Source: Gemmatimonadota bacterium (GTDB taxonomy: Bacteria; Gemmatimonadota; Gemmatimonadetes; Longimicrobiales; Gaopeijiaceae). Taken from it: DNA of 64,000 nt. The stretch spans positions 62,001 through 126,000 of the forward strand of contig JAJDUP010000026.1 of the NCBI GenBank assembly GCA_022826565.1, written 5' to 3'. The notes beneath the pieces are model-generated. The model ran no database searches and was not told the DNA's origin. It was given only the letters and a program-made list of their open reading frames with translations. Of the stretch, positions 9,026 to 18,216 are shown piece after piece (the first letter of the stretch is position 1; the number at the start of each line of letters is the position of its first letter). Position numbers and translations under genes: made by a program.

Positions 9026-10921
9026 ATGCCGCCCACTAGCCTGATCCTGGGGACGGCCGGCCACATCGATCACGGCAAGACGTCACTGGTGCGCGCCCTC
9101 AGCGGCGTGGACACCGACCGCCTGGCCGAAGAGAAGAAACGCGGCATCACGATCGAGCTGGGCTTTGCGTCGTACTCCCCCGAGGACGGCTGTTCCTTCG
9201 GGATCGTGGACGTGCCCGGGCATGAGGGATTCGTCCGCACGATGGTGGCGGGGGCGACGGGGATGGACCTGGTGCTGCTGGTCGTCGCGGCCGACGAGGG
9301 CGTGATGCCCCAGACCCGCGAACACATGGCGATCGTGAGGCTGCTCGGTGTCGAGGGAATGGTGGTCGCACTCACGAAGACCGACCTGGTGGACGAGGAG
9401 TGGCTCGAACTGGTTACCGAAGACGCTCAGGACCTCCTCGACGGCACTCCCTATGAGGACTCGGCGATCGTGCCGGTCTCGGTGGAGGATCCGGCCAGCC
9501 TGGCGGAGCTGTCGCGGGCGCTGGTGCGGTGCGGCGCGGCGGCCAGAGAGAGGGCCGTGGACGACCTGTTCCGCCTCCCGGTTGATCGCGTCTTCGCGGT
9601 CGAAGGCGCGGGGACTGTGGTGACGGGGACCCTCTGGTCGGGAGCGTTGTCCAGGGGAGACACCGTGCGGATTCTGCCCGGCGGGGGCGAGGCCCGCGTA
9701 CGGGCCGTGCAGGTCCACGGAGCGCAGGTCGACCGTGCCGAGGCAGGCCAGAGGACGGCCCTCGCCCTCACGGGGGCGGCCGTACGCCGCGGGATGATCT
9801 CGCGCGGTGATGTGCTGGTCACCCACCCGAGCTGGTCCCCCTCGATGATGCTCACCGTCGAACTGGACGCCCTGCGCGACAGCGGATGGCGACTTGTTGC
9901 GGGCCAGCGCGTCAGGGTACACCTCGGAACCGTCGAGCGCATGGCCCGGGTCGCCCTCTTCGCCTCCGACGAGGTCCTCCCGGGCGAGCCGGCCCTCGCG
10001 CAACTGCGGCTCGAAGGCCCCGTCGTCGCCCGCTCCGGCGACCGCTTCGTGGTCCGCTCCTATTCGCCCGTCACCACGATCGCCGGCGGCGTCGTCCTGG
10101 AACCGGCACCCCCGAAGCGGAAGCGCATTTCACGCGCGGAGACCAGGGCTCTGGAGGCCCTGTCGCGGGGCGGTGAGGCCGCTGTCCGTGGAGCCGCCGC
10201 CCTCGCCGCATGGCAGGGACTGGACGCCAGCGCCCTCGGCGTCCAGGCCGCCTGGACCGGAACCGGGGCGAACCTCTCCCGCGACCTCCCGCTCATCGAC
10301 GGCCATCTCTTCGATCCCGACATCGTCGCCGACGGCGAGGCGCGCATCCTGGCGGCGGTGAGGCGCCACCACGAAACCCATTCGCTGGAGGCTGGGGCCC
10401 GACTGGACCTGCTGCGCGCCTCCCTCGCCGCGCGGTCCCACCCCAGACTCGCCGACGGTCTCGCGGGACGGCTGGCGGCCGCCGGGCGACTTGTGATCGA
10501 AGGAAAAGTGGCGCGCCTTCCGGACTTCGAGGCCGCCCTGTCGCCCGATGATGAGGAGATCGCCGGCCGCATCATGGAGGCCCTCGCGGCCGCCCGGCTC
10601 CAGGGACCCACGACGGACGAACTCAAGATGCGGTTGTCCGGTGCCGGCCCGCGCCTCGAAGCCATCCTCGGCTTCCTCAGGGCGCGGGGCCGGATCCATC
10701 GGCTGGGCGACGCCTTCTGGGTTGATGCCGGTGCCCTGGCCAGCGCCGCATCCAGCGTCGTGAAGCACTTCGCGGGCCAGTCCGGCCTCGGACCTGCCGA
10801 TTTCCGCGAAGTGCTCCCGGTGACCCGCAAGCACCTCATCCCGGTGCTCGCCCACTTCGACTCGGTCGGCGTGACCCACCGCACCGAAGCCGGCCGCCAG
10901 GTGGCCGCCGCCGCTCCATGA
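9026..10921 (+). CDS. selB: Selenocysteine-specific elongation factor SelB
   Basis: SelB delivers selenocysteyl-tRNA to UGA codons followed by a SECIS hairpin. The 631-residue protein has the GTPase signatures GHIDHGKT (12-19), DVPGHEGFV and [10 protein letters not shown]-Tu-like beta-barrel domains ([15 protein letters not shown]), and a long C-terminal region expected to hold the winged helices that bind SECIS RNA. The frame is open from 8627, but ATG 9026 with AGGAGA upstream gives the exact family start. A tRNA with a UCA anticodon at 44907-45003 supports a working system. selA and selD are not in the window. Confidence 0.94.
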   Translation: MPPTSLILGTAGHIDHGKTSLVRALSGVDTDRLAEEKKRGITIELGFASYSPEDGCSFGIVDVPGHEGFVRTMVAGATGMDLVLLVVAADEGVMPQTREHMAIVRLLGVEGMVVALTKTDLVDEEWLELVTEDAQDLLDGTPYEDSAIVPVSVEDPASLAELSRALVRCGAAARERAVDDLFRLPVDRVFAVEGAGTVVTGTLWSGALSRGDTVRILPGGGEARVRAVQVHGAQVDRAEAGQRTALALTGAAVRRGMISRGDVLVTHPSWSPSMMLTVELDALRDSGWRLVAGQRVRVHLGTVERMARVALFASDEVLPGEPALAQLRLEGPVVARSGDRFVVRSYSPVTTIAGGVVLEPAPPKRKRISRAETRALEALSRGGEAAVRGAAALAAWQGLDASALGVQAAWTGTGANLSRDLPLIDGHLFDPDIVADGEARILAAVRRHHETHSLEAGARLDLLRASLAARSHPRLADGLAGRLAAAGRLVIEGKVARLPDFEAALSPDDEEIAGRIMEALAAARLQGPTTDELKMRLSGAGPRLEAILGFLRARGRIHRLGDAFWVDAGALASAASSVVKHFAGQSGLGPADFREVLPVTRKHLIPVLAHFDSVGVTHRTEAGRQVAAAAP

Positions 10922-11004
10922 GACGGTCCGGCGGCGTTGGAGGCAACCGGGCGGCCCGCCACGCGTGTCCAATTGGCACGTGCACCGTATCGATCGGAGT
11001 TTTC

Positions 11005-11034
11005 TTGACTTGGGCAGTCCATTGCGAGTACAAT
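11005..11034 (+). promoter_or_regulatory. Candidate sigma-70 promoter
   Basis: TTGACT (11005-11010) and TACAAT (11029-11034) are 18 bases apart, close to the housekeeping consensus and unusual in such GC-rich DNA. The start point would be near 11041, leaving a leader of about 130 bases before the small secreted protein at 11172. Confidence 0.55.
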
Positions 11035-11171
11035 TGCCGATAGTCAGCCCGTGGCGAAGCGCCTGCAGCTGGCAGGGCCGCCGCGCCAGGGGTAGCGAGA
11101 AGCCATCCGAATTCCCTGGGCCGTGGAGGGACACTCGTAACAACGCTACTGATCTGCAGGCAGGGCATTCC

Positions 11172-11621
11172 ATGAGGCTCCTGCCACTGATTGCGGCCCT
11201 CCTTGTCTTCGGCTGGGCCGAGTCGGGCATCGCCCAGGGGCCTCCACTGCCCGACGACGAGCGGGACGGCAACGGGGACATGGGGTTCACGCTGGGACAG
11301 AACTACCCCAACCCCTTCAACCCCGAAACGCGGATTCCCTTCGAACTGTCGGAGCGGCTGTTCGATGCCGGGGAGCCGGTTGTCGTCTCCATCCGCATCT
11401 TCAATATCCTACAGCAGTATGTCGCCGCGCCGGTGGCAATGGGATTCATGGGCGGAGAGGGACTGCCGATGCTGCAACTCGAATACACCTCTCCCGGGCG
11501 CTATGAAGCGTACTGGGACGGGCGCGACCGAAACGGCAACCAGGTCGCGTCAGGGGTGTACTTCGTCCAGATGCTGGTGAATGGCCAGACGGCCATGCGA
11601 AAGATGTTCGTCACGAAGTAG
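11172..11621 (+). CDS. Small secreted protein with FlgD-Ig-like C-terminal domain
   Basis: The 149-residue product has a signal peptide (about 1-21, ending GIAQ) followed almost at once by the motif LGQNYPNPFNPETRI. This motif opens FlgD-type Ig domains at the C-termini of many secreted proteins in Gemmatimonadota, Bacteroidota and related groups. The end is typical too: WDGRDRNGNQVASGVYF and a basic KMFVTK tail. Normally this module follows a large catalytic or adhesive part; here it is nearly the whole protein. The frame is open from 10965, but ATG 11172 gives the signal peptide. A good promoter lies upstream. Confidence 0.78.
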   Translation: MRLLPLIAALLVFGWAESGIAQGPPLPDDERDGNGDMGFTLGQNYPNPFNPETRIPFELSERLFDAGEPVVVSIRIFNILQQYVAAPVAMGFMGGEGLPMLQLEYTSPGRYEAYWDGRDRNGNQVASGVYFVQMLVNGQTAMRKMFVTK

Positions 11622-11671
11622 CCTCGACCCGCTGCCCGCCACCTCCGGAACCGCTCCCGCGAACGCCGCCG

Positions 11672-12124
11672 TCAGATCCCCTTCGCGTCGAGCAGGCTCA
11701 GCATCTCCTCCGGGGTCGCGATGGCGTCGAGCCTGGCCGGGACCTCGGGATCCCTGGCGAACTGCGCCACCTTGCCCAACACCGGCAGGTACTGTCCCGA
11801 CACCTCCAGCGGAGGGGCGACGATCAGGAAGAAGTGGCTGACCGGGCGCCCGTCGATGGCCTCGAAGTCCACGCCCCCGGGCCTGCGGCCATAGGCCAGG
11901 TGGAGATGGTTGACGACCAGGGAGCGGCAGTGCGGGATGGCGATGCGTTTGCCGATCCCCGTGGAACCCAGGTTCTCGCGCCGTCTCAGCGTTCGCAGCA
12001 GGGTGCCGAGGGACCGCCGGTCGAGGTCCAGCAGCGCAAGCAGCGCGCGCAGGATCTCGTCCTTGCTGTCGCCGGCCAGATCGAGGTCGATCCTCTGCGG
12101 ACTCAGATAGTCCCGAAGCTGCAT
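11672..12124 (-). CDS. ptsN: PtsN-like EIIA domain protein (fructose/Ntr type)
   Basis: The 150-residue protein is a fructose/nitrogen-type EIIA. It has an acidic N-terminus with YLSPQRIDLDL, the active histidine H65 in GKRIAIPHCRS, and the family's PVSHFFLIVAPP strand near residue 92. It is the second EIIA in the window and can take phosphate from the HPr of the 1.4-5.1 kb operon. In Proteobacteria such proteins regulate potassium transport and other processes; the target here is unknown. It sits alone on the minus strand, convergent with the FlgD-Ig gene and divergent from dus. Confidence 0.87.
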   Translation of the reverse strand: MQLRDYLSPQRIDLDLAGDSKDEILRALLALLDLDRRSLGTLLRTLRRRENLGSTGIGKRIAIPHCRSLVVNHLHLAYGRRPGGVDFEAIDGRPVSHFFLIVAPPLEVSGQYLPVLGKVAQFARDPEVPARLDAIATPEEMLSLLDAKGI

Positions 12125-12235
12125 GGCGGGCCGAAACTCCGTAGGCGGGAAGGACGGTCAACGTGCGGAGGCGAAGGTACACCGGGACGCCGCCGGCGGG
12201 CTACCCCCGCGGGCGCGCACGATTAGCTTGAAGTC

Positions 12236-13303
12236 ATGAACACGCTGCCCTTCGAGATACCGGGAAACCCCGCAACGCCCCTGTTCCTGGCCCCCCAGGC
12301 CGGGGTTTCGGAGGCTCCCTTTCGCAGACTGTGCAGGGAATTCGGCGCCGATGTCGTCCTGACCGAGTTCGTCAGCGCCGAGGGCATCGTGCGCCACAAC
12401 GAACGCACCGCCCGCTACCTCCGCTTCGACGACGACGAGCGGCCGATCGGCGTGCAGATCTTCGGCGCGGACCCCGCGTGCATGGCGGAAGCGGCCGCGC
12501 TCGTGACGGAAACCTACGCCCCCGACTTCGTCGACATCAACTTCGGATGCCCGGTCAAGAAGGTCGTGAAGCGCAACGGGGGCTCGGGCTGTCTGCGCGA
12601 CCTGAACCTCGTGGGGCGGATCGTCGAGGCCGTGGCTGGCGCCACCGCACTGCCCGTCACCACGAAGATCCGCTCAGGGTTCGACGAAGCCACCCGCGAC
12701 CCCGTGGCGATCGGCAGGGTTTGCGCGGAGGCCGGCGCCCGCATGGTCACGCTTCACCCCCGGACCCGGGCCGACATGTATTCGGGGAGTGCGCGCTGGG
12801 AGGAGATCGCCGCGCTCGGGGGCTCACTCGAGGTCCCCGTGATCGGCAACGGCGATGTGCGCAGCGGCGAGGACGCGCGCCGCATGAGGGACGAGACGGG
12901 CTGCCGCGGTATCATGATCGCGCGGGGGTCGCACGGCGCCCCGTGGCTCTTCCGCCAGTCGCGCGCGGCGCTGAACGGGGATCCCGTTCCCGGCGAACCC
13001 GATATCGCGACCCGCTTCTCCATCTGCATGCGGCACGCCGACAACGCGGCGGCCTACGAGGACAACCCGGACAAGGCTGTGCGCGAATTCCGGAAGCACC
13101 TGGCATGGTACACGAAGGGGATCCCCGGCGGGCGCAGCCTGCGCCAGACGCTCTTCCGGATCGAGGATGCCGGCGAGGTGCGGGCAGTGCTGGAAGACTA
13201 CCTGCGGCGGCAGGGGGTTTTCACCGGCCCAGGCCAGCTTTATCGTTACGATAGCGTCGGCGCGGCGCGTGACCGGTTGGAATTCGCGGGTGCCGGCCGC
13301 TGA
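12236..13303 (+). CDS. dusB: tRNA-dihydrouridine synthase
   Basis: An FMN-dependent enzyme that reduces uridines in tRNA D-loops. The 355-residue protein has the family order: FLAPQAGVSEAPFRRLC, then DINFGCPVKKVVKRNGGS with the catalytic cysteine C105, then TKIRSGFD, HPRTRADMYSG and VIGNGDVRS for flavin and phosphate binding. The sequence is closest in style to DusB; the subgroup is an inference. Its stop lies 12 bases before the tmRNA gene. Confidence 0.93.
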   Translation: MNTLPFEIPGNPATPLFLAPQAGVSEAPFRRLCREFGADVVLTEFVSAEGIVRHNERTARYLRFDDDERPIGVQIFGADPACMAEAAALVTETYAPDFVDINFGCPVKKVVKRNGGSGCLRDLNLVGRIVEAVAGATALPVTTKIRSGFDEATRDPVAIGRVCAEAGARMVTLHPRTRADMYSGSARWEEIAALGGSLEVPVIGNGDVRSGEDARRMRDETGCRGIMIARGSHGAPWLFRQSRAALNGDPVPGEPDIATRFSICMRHADNAAAYEDNPDKAVREFRKHLAWYTKGIPGGRSLRQTLFRIEDAGEVRAVLEDYLRRQGVFTGPGQLYRYDSVGAARDRLEFAGAGR

Positions 13304-13314
13304 TTGAAACTCAT

Positions 13315-13667
13315 GGGGGCGATACGGCTTCGACGTGTCTGGTGAGCTCGGGGCTGCGTGCCGAGGTCCGGGGACCTCGCAAAAACCTCGGAAACACCAC
13401 AAGTGCCAACACTGACTTGGCCCTGGCCGCTTAACACATAAGCAGCCCGCTTCCCGGTCTGCCCGCCCGAGGCGAACCGGAGAAGCGTCGACGAGTCGGG
13501 CTGGTTCGACGGTCTGGGCCACCGGACCGACGGACGAGACTTCAGGTGGCTAGCCCGGGACGGATTGTTCGCCGCTCCGCCCGGTAGTGAACCCCGGCGG
13601 TGATCTACGCACGTAGATGTCTCGAAGGACCCATTCGCGGACGCGGGTTCGACTCCCGCCGCCTCCA
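13315..13667 (+). ncRNA. ssrA: Transfer-messenger RNA (tmRNA)
   Basis: The 5' end GGGGGCGATACGGCTTCGAC and the 3' T-arm GCGGGTTCGACTCCCGC are diagnostic. GGGGGC (13315-13320) pairs with GCCTCC (13661-13666) with one G-U pair, and A13667 is the discriminator. The tag frame runs from GCC 13405 to TAA 13432-13434 and encodes ANTDLALAA, a typical degradation tag ending LALAA. The bases after the discriminator are CTA, so CCA is not encoded and must be added afterwards. A terminator hairpin follows. Confidence 0.95.
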
Positions 13668-13680
13668 CTATCCCACAGCG

Positions 13681-13714
13681 GCCGCCCGCCGCATGAGTCT
13701 CCGCGGGCGGCTTT
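13681..13714 (+). terminator. Rho-independent terminator of tmRNA
   Basis: A perfect 9-bp stem (13681-13689 GCCGCCCGC with 13703-13711 GCGGGCGGC) is followed by TTT, 14 bases after the mature tmRNA end. Confidence 0.72.
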
Positions 13715-13732
13715 CCCCTGGAGAAGCACCAA

Positions 13733-14278
13733 GTGAAGCGAAAGCTGACAATCCTCGGCGTCCTCCTGCCGTTTATCCTGATCGCCGATATCGTGACGAA
13801 GCGTTGGGCACTCGCCACGCTGGAGCTGGGCGTCGTCAATACCGGCTACTTCATGGGTGACTACGTCCCCCTCACGCTGGCCTACAACACGGGGGCCGCG
13901 TTCGGGATCTCCATCGGCAACAATCCGGCCTGGTTCTTTATCCCGGTGGCGCTGCTGGCGCTGGGGCTTATGGTCGTCCTGCTGATCCGCGCTCTGGACA
14001 ATGACAACACGCGGATCGTTTCACTGGCGCTCGTGATTTCCGGAGCGCTGGGGAATCTGTACGACCGAATCCGTTGGGACAGAGGCGTCGTCGACTTCCT
14101 CGGACCGATCGACCTTGGCTTCTACCACTGGCCGATCTTCAACATCGCCGACATGGCCATCTCGTGCGGCGCCGTCCTCCTCGCCATCTCGTTCTGGCAG
14201 GAGGAGCGGCAGCTCGCGCGCGTGCGCAAGGCCAGCGGCTCCGGGATGGGCGCGGCGCCGGAGCCCTCCGAAGGCTGA
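13733..14278 (+). CDS. lspA: Lipoprotein signal peptidase II
   Basis: LspA cleaves signal peptides of lipoproteins in the inner membrane. The 181-residue protein has four hydrophobic segments and the two catalytic aspartates: D121 in RGVVDFLG and D140 in FNIADMAIS, with the NTGAAFGI motif at 52-59. GTG 13733 is preceded by TGGAGA. Its substrates probably include the many lipobox proteins in this window. The C-terminal tail is basic and cytoplasmic. The gene is convergent with the CNNM/CorC gene. Confidence 0.94.
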   Translation: MKRKLTILGVLLPFILIADIVTKRWALATLELGVVNTGYFMGDYVPLTLAYNTGAAFGISIGNNPAWFFIPVALLALGLMVVLLIRALDNDNTRIVSLALVISGALGNLYDRIRWDRGVVDFLGPIDLGFYHWPIFNIADMAISCGAVLLAISFWQEERQLARVRKASGSGMGAAPEPSEG

Positions 14279-14368
14279 CGCACCGGCGTTTGGGGACGGG
14301 CCGGCAGCCGCGCGTTCGCCCGGCGCTGCGCGCGCTCGGTGCATCGCCGCGCTTTCCCGATCCGCGGA

Positions 14369-15727
14369 CTACGGTGACTTCGCGCCCGGAACGAAGACGA
14401 CGTACTCGATCCGCCGCCGGCGCACCCTGACGATGCGGAACTCTCCGGCCCCGGTCTCCACCGAGTCCCCGATCCGCCCGATCCTGTCCAGCGCCCCGAA
14501 GACGTACCCGCCGATCGTGTCGTAGTCCTCGCCGAGGTCGATCCCCAGCCGGTCCTCGACATCCTTGACCGGGGTGCCCCCCCAGATGACGATGCGGCCG
14601 CCGCCCGTGTCGACGAAGTCGCGGGGCAGGTCGCTTTCGTGCTCGTCGCGGAACTCGCCGACGATCTCCTCGATCAGGTCCTCCAGCGTCACCAGGCCGG
14701 CGGTTCCACCGAACTCGTCCAGCACGATCGCGAGCTTGGTGCTGCGCGCCCGCATCTCCCGTATCAGGTCCTCGACCGGCTTGGTGGCGGGAGCGAACGG
14801 AACCGGCCGCGTGATCTCGCGGATGCCGCTCTCCCCGTCCCGTGCCGCCCGCCACAGGTCCCTCGCGAGCAGCACCCCGACGATCCGGTCGAGGCTGTCC
14901 TCGTGCACGGGGAGACGCAGCTTGCCGGTGTCCAGCATGAGGTCCATCGCCTCGCGCACGGTGGCTCCCTGGGGCACCGCGACGATGTCGATCCTCGGTG
15001 TCATCACTTCGCCCACGTCGATCTCGTCGAGCTGCATGACATTGGACATCACCCGGAACTCGTCTTCGTCAAGCGCGCCCTCCCGGCGACCGATCTCGGC
15101 CAGCGCCTCGATCTCGGCGCGGCTGATCGTCGCCTGCCGCGCCCGCCTCGGCTTGATCCAGCGGCTGAGGTAGCCCAGGGGCACGAGCGCCGGCCTCATC
15201 ACGAACACCATGATGCGCAGCAGGTGCGCCGTGGGGCGGGCCAGCGGCTTGCAGAACGTGGCGCCGATCGTCTTGGGGATGATCTCGGAGAGCACCAGCA
15301 CGGCGAAGGTCAGGGCAGCCGTGAACACGCCGACCGCTACACCTCCGCCGAAGACGATGATCGCCAGCGCCCCCCCGACGGTCGCACCCACGGTGTGGGC
15401 GATGGTGTTCAGCGTCAGGATCGCCGCGATCGGCTCGTCGATCTGCCGCTTCATCCGCGCGAGGATGTCTCCGGCACGGTCGCCGCGACCCTGCAGAACG
15501 GCGACGTAGGAGTGGTTGACTGAAAGCAGCACGGCTTCCAGGACCGAGCACAGGAAGGAGACCGACAGCGAGGTTCCGACGACGGCGGCGAGCTGGAGTA
15601 GCACTTGGGCGGCGGTTGTGGCGGGGATGGTGGGCCGTTGGCGGGTTCGCAGGGGTCCGCGGCCCGGGTCTTGCCCTGACCGACAAGCTGTACCTAACCT
15701 AGCCTGCGGGCAACCAGCCACCATCAT
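14369..15727 (-). CDS. CNNM/CorC (HlyC) family membrane protein with CBS pair
   Basis: The protein has the full layout of CorC-type transporters or regulators linked to magnesium and cobalt homeostasis: a DUF21/CNNM membrane domain (about residues 40-215, with PKTIGATFCKPLA), a CBS pair (220-350, starting EVMTPRIDIVAVP), and the CorC_HlyC C-terminal domain (360-452). The open frame starts at ATG 15727, but the first 41 residues look untranslated; GTG 15604 (VLLQLAAVV) is the more likely start and gives 411 residues. No clear ribosome site supports either. It is divergent from the propeller gene at 15788. Confidence 0.88.
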   Translation of the reverse strand: MMVAGCPQARLGTACRSGQDPGRGPLRTRQRPTIPATTAAQVLLQLAAVVGTSLSVSFLCSVLEAVLLSVNHSYVAVLQGRGDRAGDILARMKRQIDEPIAAILTLNTIAHTVGATVGGALAIIVFGGGVAVGVFTAALTFAVLVLSEIIPKTIGATFCKPLARPTAHLLRIMVFVMRPALVPLGYLSRWIKPRRARQATISRAEIEALAEIGRREGALDEDEFRVMSNVMQLDEIDVGEVMTPRIDIVAVPQGATVREAMDLMLDTGKLRLPVHEDSLDRIVGVLLARDLWRAARDGESGIREITRPVPFAPATKPVEDLIREMRARSTKLAIVLDEFGGTAGLVTLEDLIEEIVGEFRDEHESDLPRDFVDTGGGRIVIWGGTPVKDVEDRLGIDLGEDYDTIGGYVFGALDRIGRIGDSVETGAGEFRIVRVRRRRIEYVVFVPGAKSP

Positions 15728-15787
15728 CGCCGCGGGGTTCCGAGCGGGAGTTTCCCCCGCGGGCTGCCGGACGGGAGGGAAGCGACT

Positions 15788-16951
15788 GTGAGATTGAAGC
15801 GGTGTGCGGGCGGGTCCGCGATCCCGACGCTTGCGACCGTGGCGGTCCTCGCGACCGGCGCGGTATCATCGGCCGCACAAGAGCCTCCCCCCGCCGACTA
15901 TTACGTGTACGTGGGCGCCGAGTCGGCGGATCTCCTGCACCGCATTCGCTTCGGCCCGGAGGGTGCCGCCCTCGACCGCACGATCGTCGTGGGCGAGATG
16001 GCGACCGAGACGGAAGGCCCCCACGGCCTGAACATCTCGCCGGACGGCCGGTTTCTCTTCATGACCACGGGCCACGGCGTGCCCGACGGCAAGCTGTGGA
16101 AATTCCACGCCGGCCCCGACACCCTCGTGAGCGACCCGATTCTGCTCGGGTACTTCCCCGCGACGCTAGACGTCACGCCGGACGGGCTCTACGCCTTCGT
16201 CGCCAACTTCAACCTGCACGGCGAGATGGTGCCGTCCACGATCTCGGTGGTGTACACGCCGGACATGATCGAGGTCGACCAGATCGAGACCTGCACCATG
16301 CCGCACGGCGCCCGCCTCGACGCAGATGGCGACTTTCTGTATTCGGCGTGCATGATGGACGACCAGATCGTCGAGGTCGATACCCGTACCTTCCAGGTTG
16401 CACGGCGCTTCTCGGTGGCCTCAGGCAGCGAGGGCCCGCTGCCGCTGGCGTTGCCGGACGACGCGCCCGGGGAGCACGACGGCCACATGGCCGCCGCCGC
16501 ATCGCCCGCCACCTGCTCGCCCACCTGGGTGGTGCCCGCCAGCCGCGGCCCTTCGCTTTTCGTGGCCTGCAACCGCGGCAACCGCGTCCTGGAGATCGAC
16601 CGCGCATCCTGGTCGCTGACCCGCACCTTCGAGACGGGCGCGGGGCCCTACAACCTTGCGCTCACCCCCGACGACGCGATCCTGGTCGCCACCCTCAAGC
16701 AGGGCGCCGGGGTGGAGTTCATCGATCTCGCCTCGGGACACTCCGCCGCCACGACCCCGTCGTCCACCACGGTCACCCACGGCGTCGCGGTCAGCCCCGA
16801 CGGGCGCTACGCCTTCGTCTCCGTCGAGGGCGTGGGGGCCGAGCCCGGAAAGGTGGACATCTTCGACCTGTCCGACTTCGCGCGTGTTGGGGAGGTGGAG
16901 GTGGGCCAGCAGGCCGGCGGCATCGTCTTCTGGCGTATGGACGGCAATTAG
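15788..16951 (+). CDS. Secreted YVTN-type beta-propeller protein
   Basis: The 387-residue product has a signal peptide (about 1-30, ending SSAAQ) and repeated propeller blades of the YVTN/lactonase-like kind (NISPDGRFLFMTTGHG, DVTPDGLYAFVANF, AVSPDGRYAFVSVEG). A histidine-rich insertion (GEHDGHMAAAAS) and paired cysteines lie around residues 233-255, which could bind a metal, but this is an inference. Such propellers act as enzymes, binding proteins or surface proteins; the substrate is not evident. GTG start. It stands alone between two minus-strand genes. Confidence 0.75.
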   Translation: MRLKRCAGGSAIPTLATVAVLATGAVSSAAQEPPPADYYVYVGAESADLLHRIRFGPEGAALDRTIVVGEMATETEGPHGLNISPDGRFLFMTTGHGVPDGKLWKFHAGPDTLVSDPILLGYFPATLDVTPDGLYAFVANFNLHGEMVPSTISVVYTPDMIEVDQIETCTMPHGARLDADGDFLYSACMMDDQIVEVDTRTFQVARRFSVASGSEGPLPLALPDDAPGEHDGHMAAAASPATCSPTWVVPASRGPSLFVACNRGNRVLEIDRASWSLTRTFETGAGPYNLALTPDDAILVATLKQGAGVEFIDLASGHSAATTPSSTTVTHGVAVSPDGRYAFVSVEGVGAEPGKVDIFDLSDFARVGEVEVGQQAGGIVFWRMDGN

Positions 16952-16994
16952 CTGAGTTGGCTGCCAAGTCAGGTACCGGACCAAGCCGGCCAGG

Positions 16995-17525
16995 CTACCC
17001 CACCGGGACGGTCACGTTGTCCTCGTCCCAGGTGAAGTAGTAGGTCCTCTCCCTGCCGCGGCGCGTCTTCATGTTCACGAGGTTGCGCTGGTCTTCGAAC
17101 ATGTTGAAGAGCAGCCGGTTGGTTACATGAATGCGGTCGGCCGCCGGAACAAGCGGGTACTCGAACCGGTACCACCACATGACTTCATCCGGGTTGCGCG
17201 CTTCCCGGATCCCGCGTTCGACGAGCGTGCCCTGGAGCACGGTGCCTTCCGTCTGGAGGTTGAACATGTCGTTGACGTACTGCGCCACGACGGCATCGAC
17301 CTCCTCGTCTTCGACCAGCCGGAACTCCATGTCCGAGGTGTGTTCCATCACGGCGAACTGCAGGTCGTCCCAGAAGAAGCGGATGCTCACGTCGAGCGTC
17401 GAGCCGTCAACCACGGCGTCGGCGACGGAGAGACGGAAGGGGTGGGGCGGCGAGGCCGCGCTGACCCCAAGCAGGCAGATGGCCGCCGCAATCGCCCCGG
17501 GTCCGCGCGCGCGGCGCGGCCGCAT
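16995..17525 (-). CDS. DUF6702-like exported protein
   Basis: The 176-residue product has a signal peptide (RGPGAIAAAICLLGVSAA) followed by HPFRLSVADAVVDGSTLDVSIRFFWDDLQ, the pattern of the DUF6702 family in Gemmatimonadota and Bacteroidota: a secreted immunoglobulin-like protein of unknown role. The frame is open up to 17816, but ATG 17525 is chosen because it sits directly before the signal peptide and leaves an intergenic space to the divergent gene at 17671. The middle region alternates aromatic and charged residues (WWYRFEYPLV). Confidence 0.7.
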   Translation of the reverse strand: MRPRRARGPGAIAAAICLLGVSAASPPHPFRLSVADAVVDGSTLDVSIRFFWDDLQFAVMEHTSDMEFRLVEDEEVDAVVAQYVNDMFNLQTEGTVLQGTLVERGIREARNPDEVMWWYRFEYPLVPAADRIHVTNRLLFNMFEDQRNLVNMKTRRGRERTYYFTWDEDNVTVPVG

Positions 17526-17670
17526 CCCGCCGGGCCGCCTCACACCGCGCAATGCGCCGTCCTGGCCGAGCATTCCCATGACCCGATTCCGATACATGTT
17601 TAGATTGATGCGGGGAAGGTTGTCCGTGTATTCTGGCAGCCTCACGACCATCCGATCAACAGGGGGCACC

Positions 17671-18216
17671 GTGCCCGGAGGCAGATCGACGGTTTGGGCG
17701 CGCGCCGCGACCCTTGCCGTTGCATTGGCGGCGACGGCGATCTTCGCGACTTCGGCCAGGGCCCAGGTGCGGGCGGGAGCCCATGTACTGTACAAATCAC
17801 AGGCATTCGACGGCACCTTCGGTGCGGGTGGGCGCGCCGAGGTCGACCTGAATTTCCTGCGCGAGGGACTGGTGGTGGCCGGCCTCTACGACCGCCTCTT
17901 CCCGGGGTGCGAGGGCTGCTCCTCGACGGAACTCGGGGCCCAGGTTCTCTTCGCTACGCCGCAGAATCCCCTCTACTTCGGACTCGGTGCCGGCTACCGC
18001 ACCGACAGGGAAGAGGGCGCGGCCACGGACACGCCCGGCGAGTGGTCCTACAACATGGTTGCCGGCCTGCGCCTGCGCGGGATCCCGGTGATCATTCCGT
18101 TCTTTGAATTCCGCCAGCAGTTCGGCTCCTCGCTTAACGAGCAGGCGTTCGCGTTCGGCGTCCTCCTCAGTCCGACCGGCTCGCGCCGGGCGCCCCGCCA
18201 GCCCTTCGGTTCTTGA
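17671..18216 (+). CDS. Predicted outer-membrane beta-barrel protein of the Mla operon
   Basis: The 181-residue product starts at GTG 17671 after AGGGGG. It has a signal peptide (to about residue 32, ATSARAQ) and then alternating amphipathic strands rich in glycine and aromatics (FGLGAGYRTDREEG, WSYNMVAGLRLRG, IIPFFEFRQQF), as expected of an 8-strand barrel. Two close cysteines (GCEGCSS) lie in one loop. Its TGA overlaps the TTG of mlaE, so it is probably translated with the lipid-transport genes and may be their outer-membrane partner. That partnership is an inference; the protein is not MlaA by sequence. Confidence 0.68.
   Translation: MPGGRSTVWARAATLAVALAATAIFATSARAQVRAGAHVLYKSQAFDGTFGAGGRAEVDLNFLREGLVVAGLYDRLFPGCEGCSSTELGAQVLFATPQNPLYFGLGAGYRTDREEGAATDTPGEWSYNMVAGLRLRGIPVIIPFFEFRQQFGSSLNEQAFAFGVLLSPTGSRRAPRQPFGS

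Noticed and set aside
13246-13839. A 197-codon minus-strand frame across the tmRNA
   Set aside because: It covers a well-supported structural RNA and has no homologous features.
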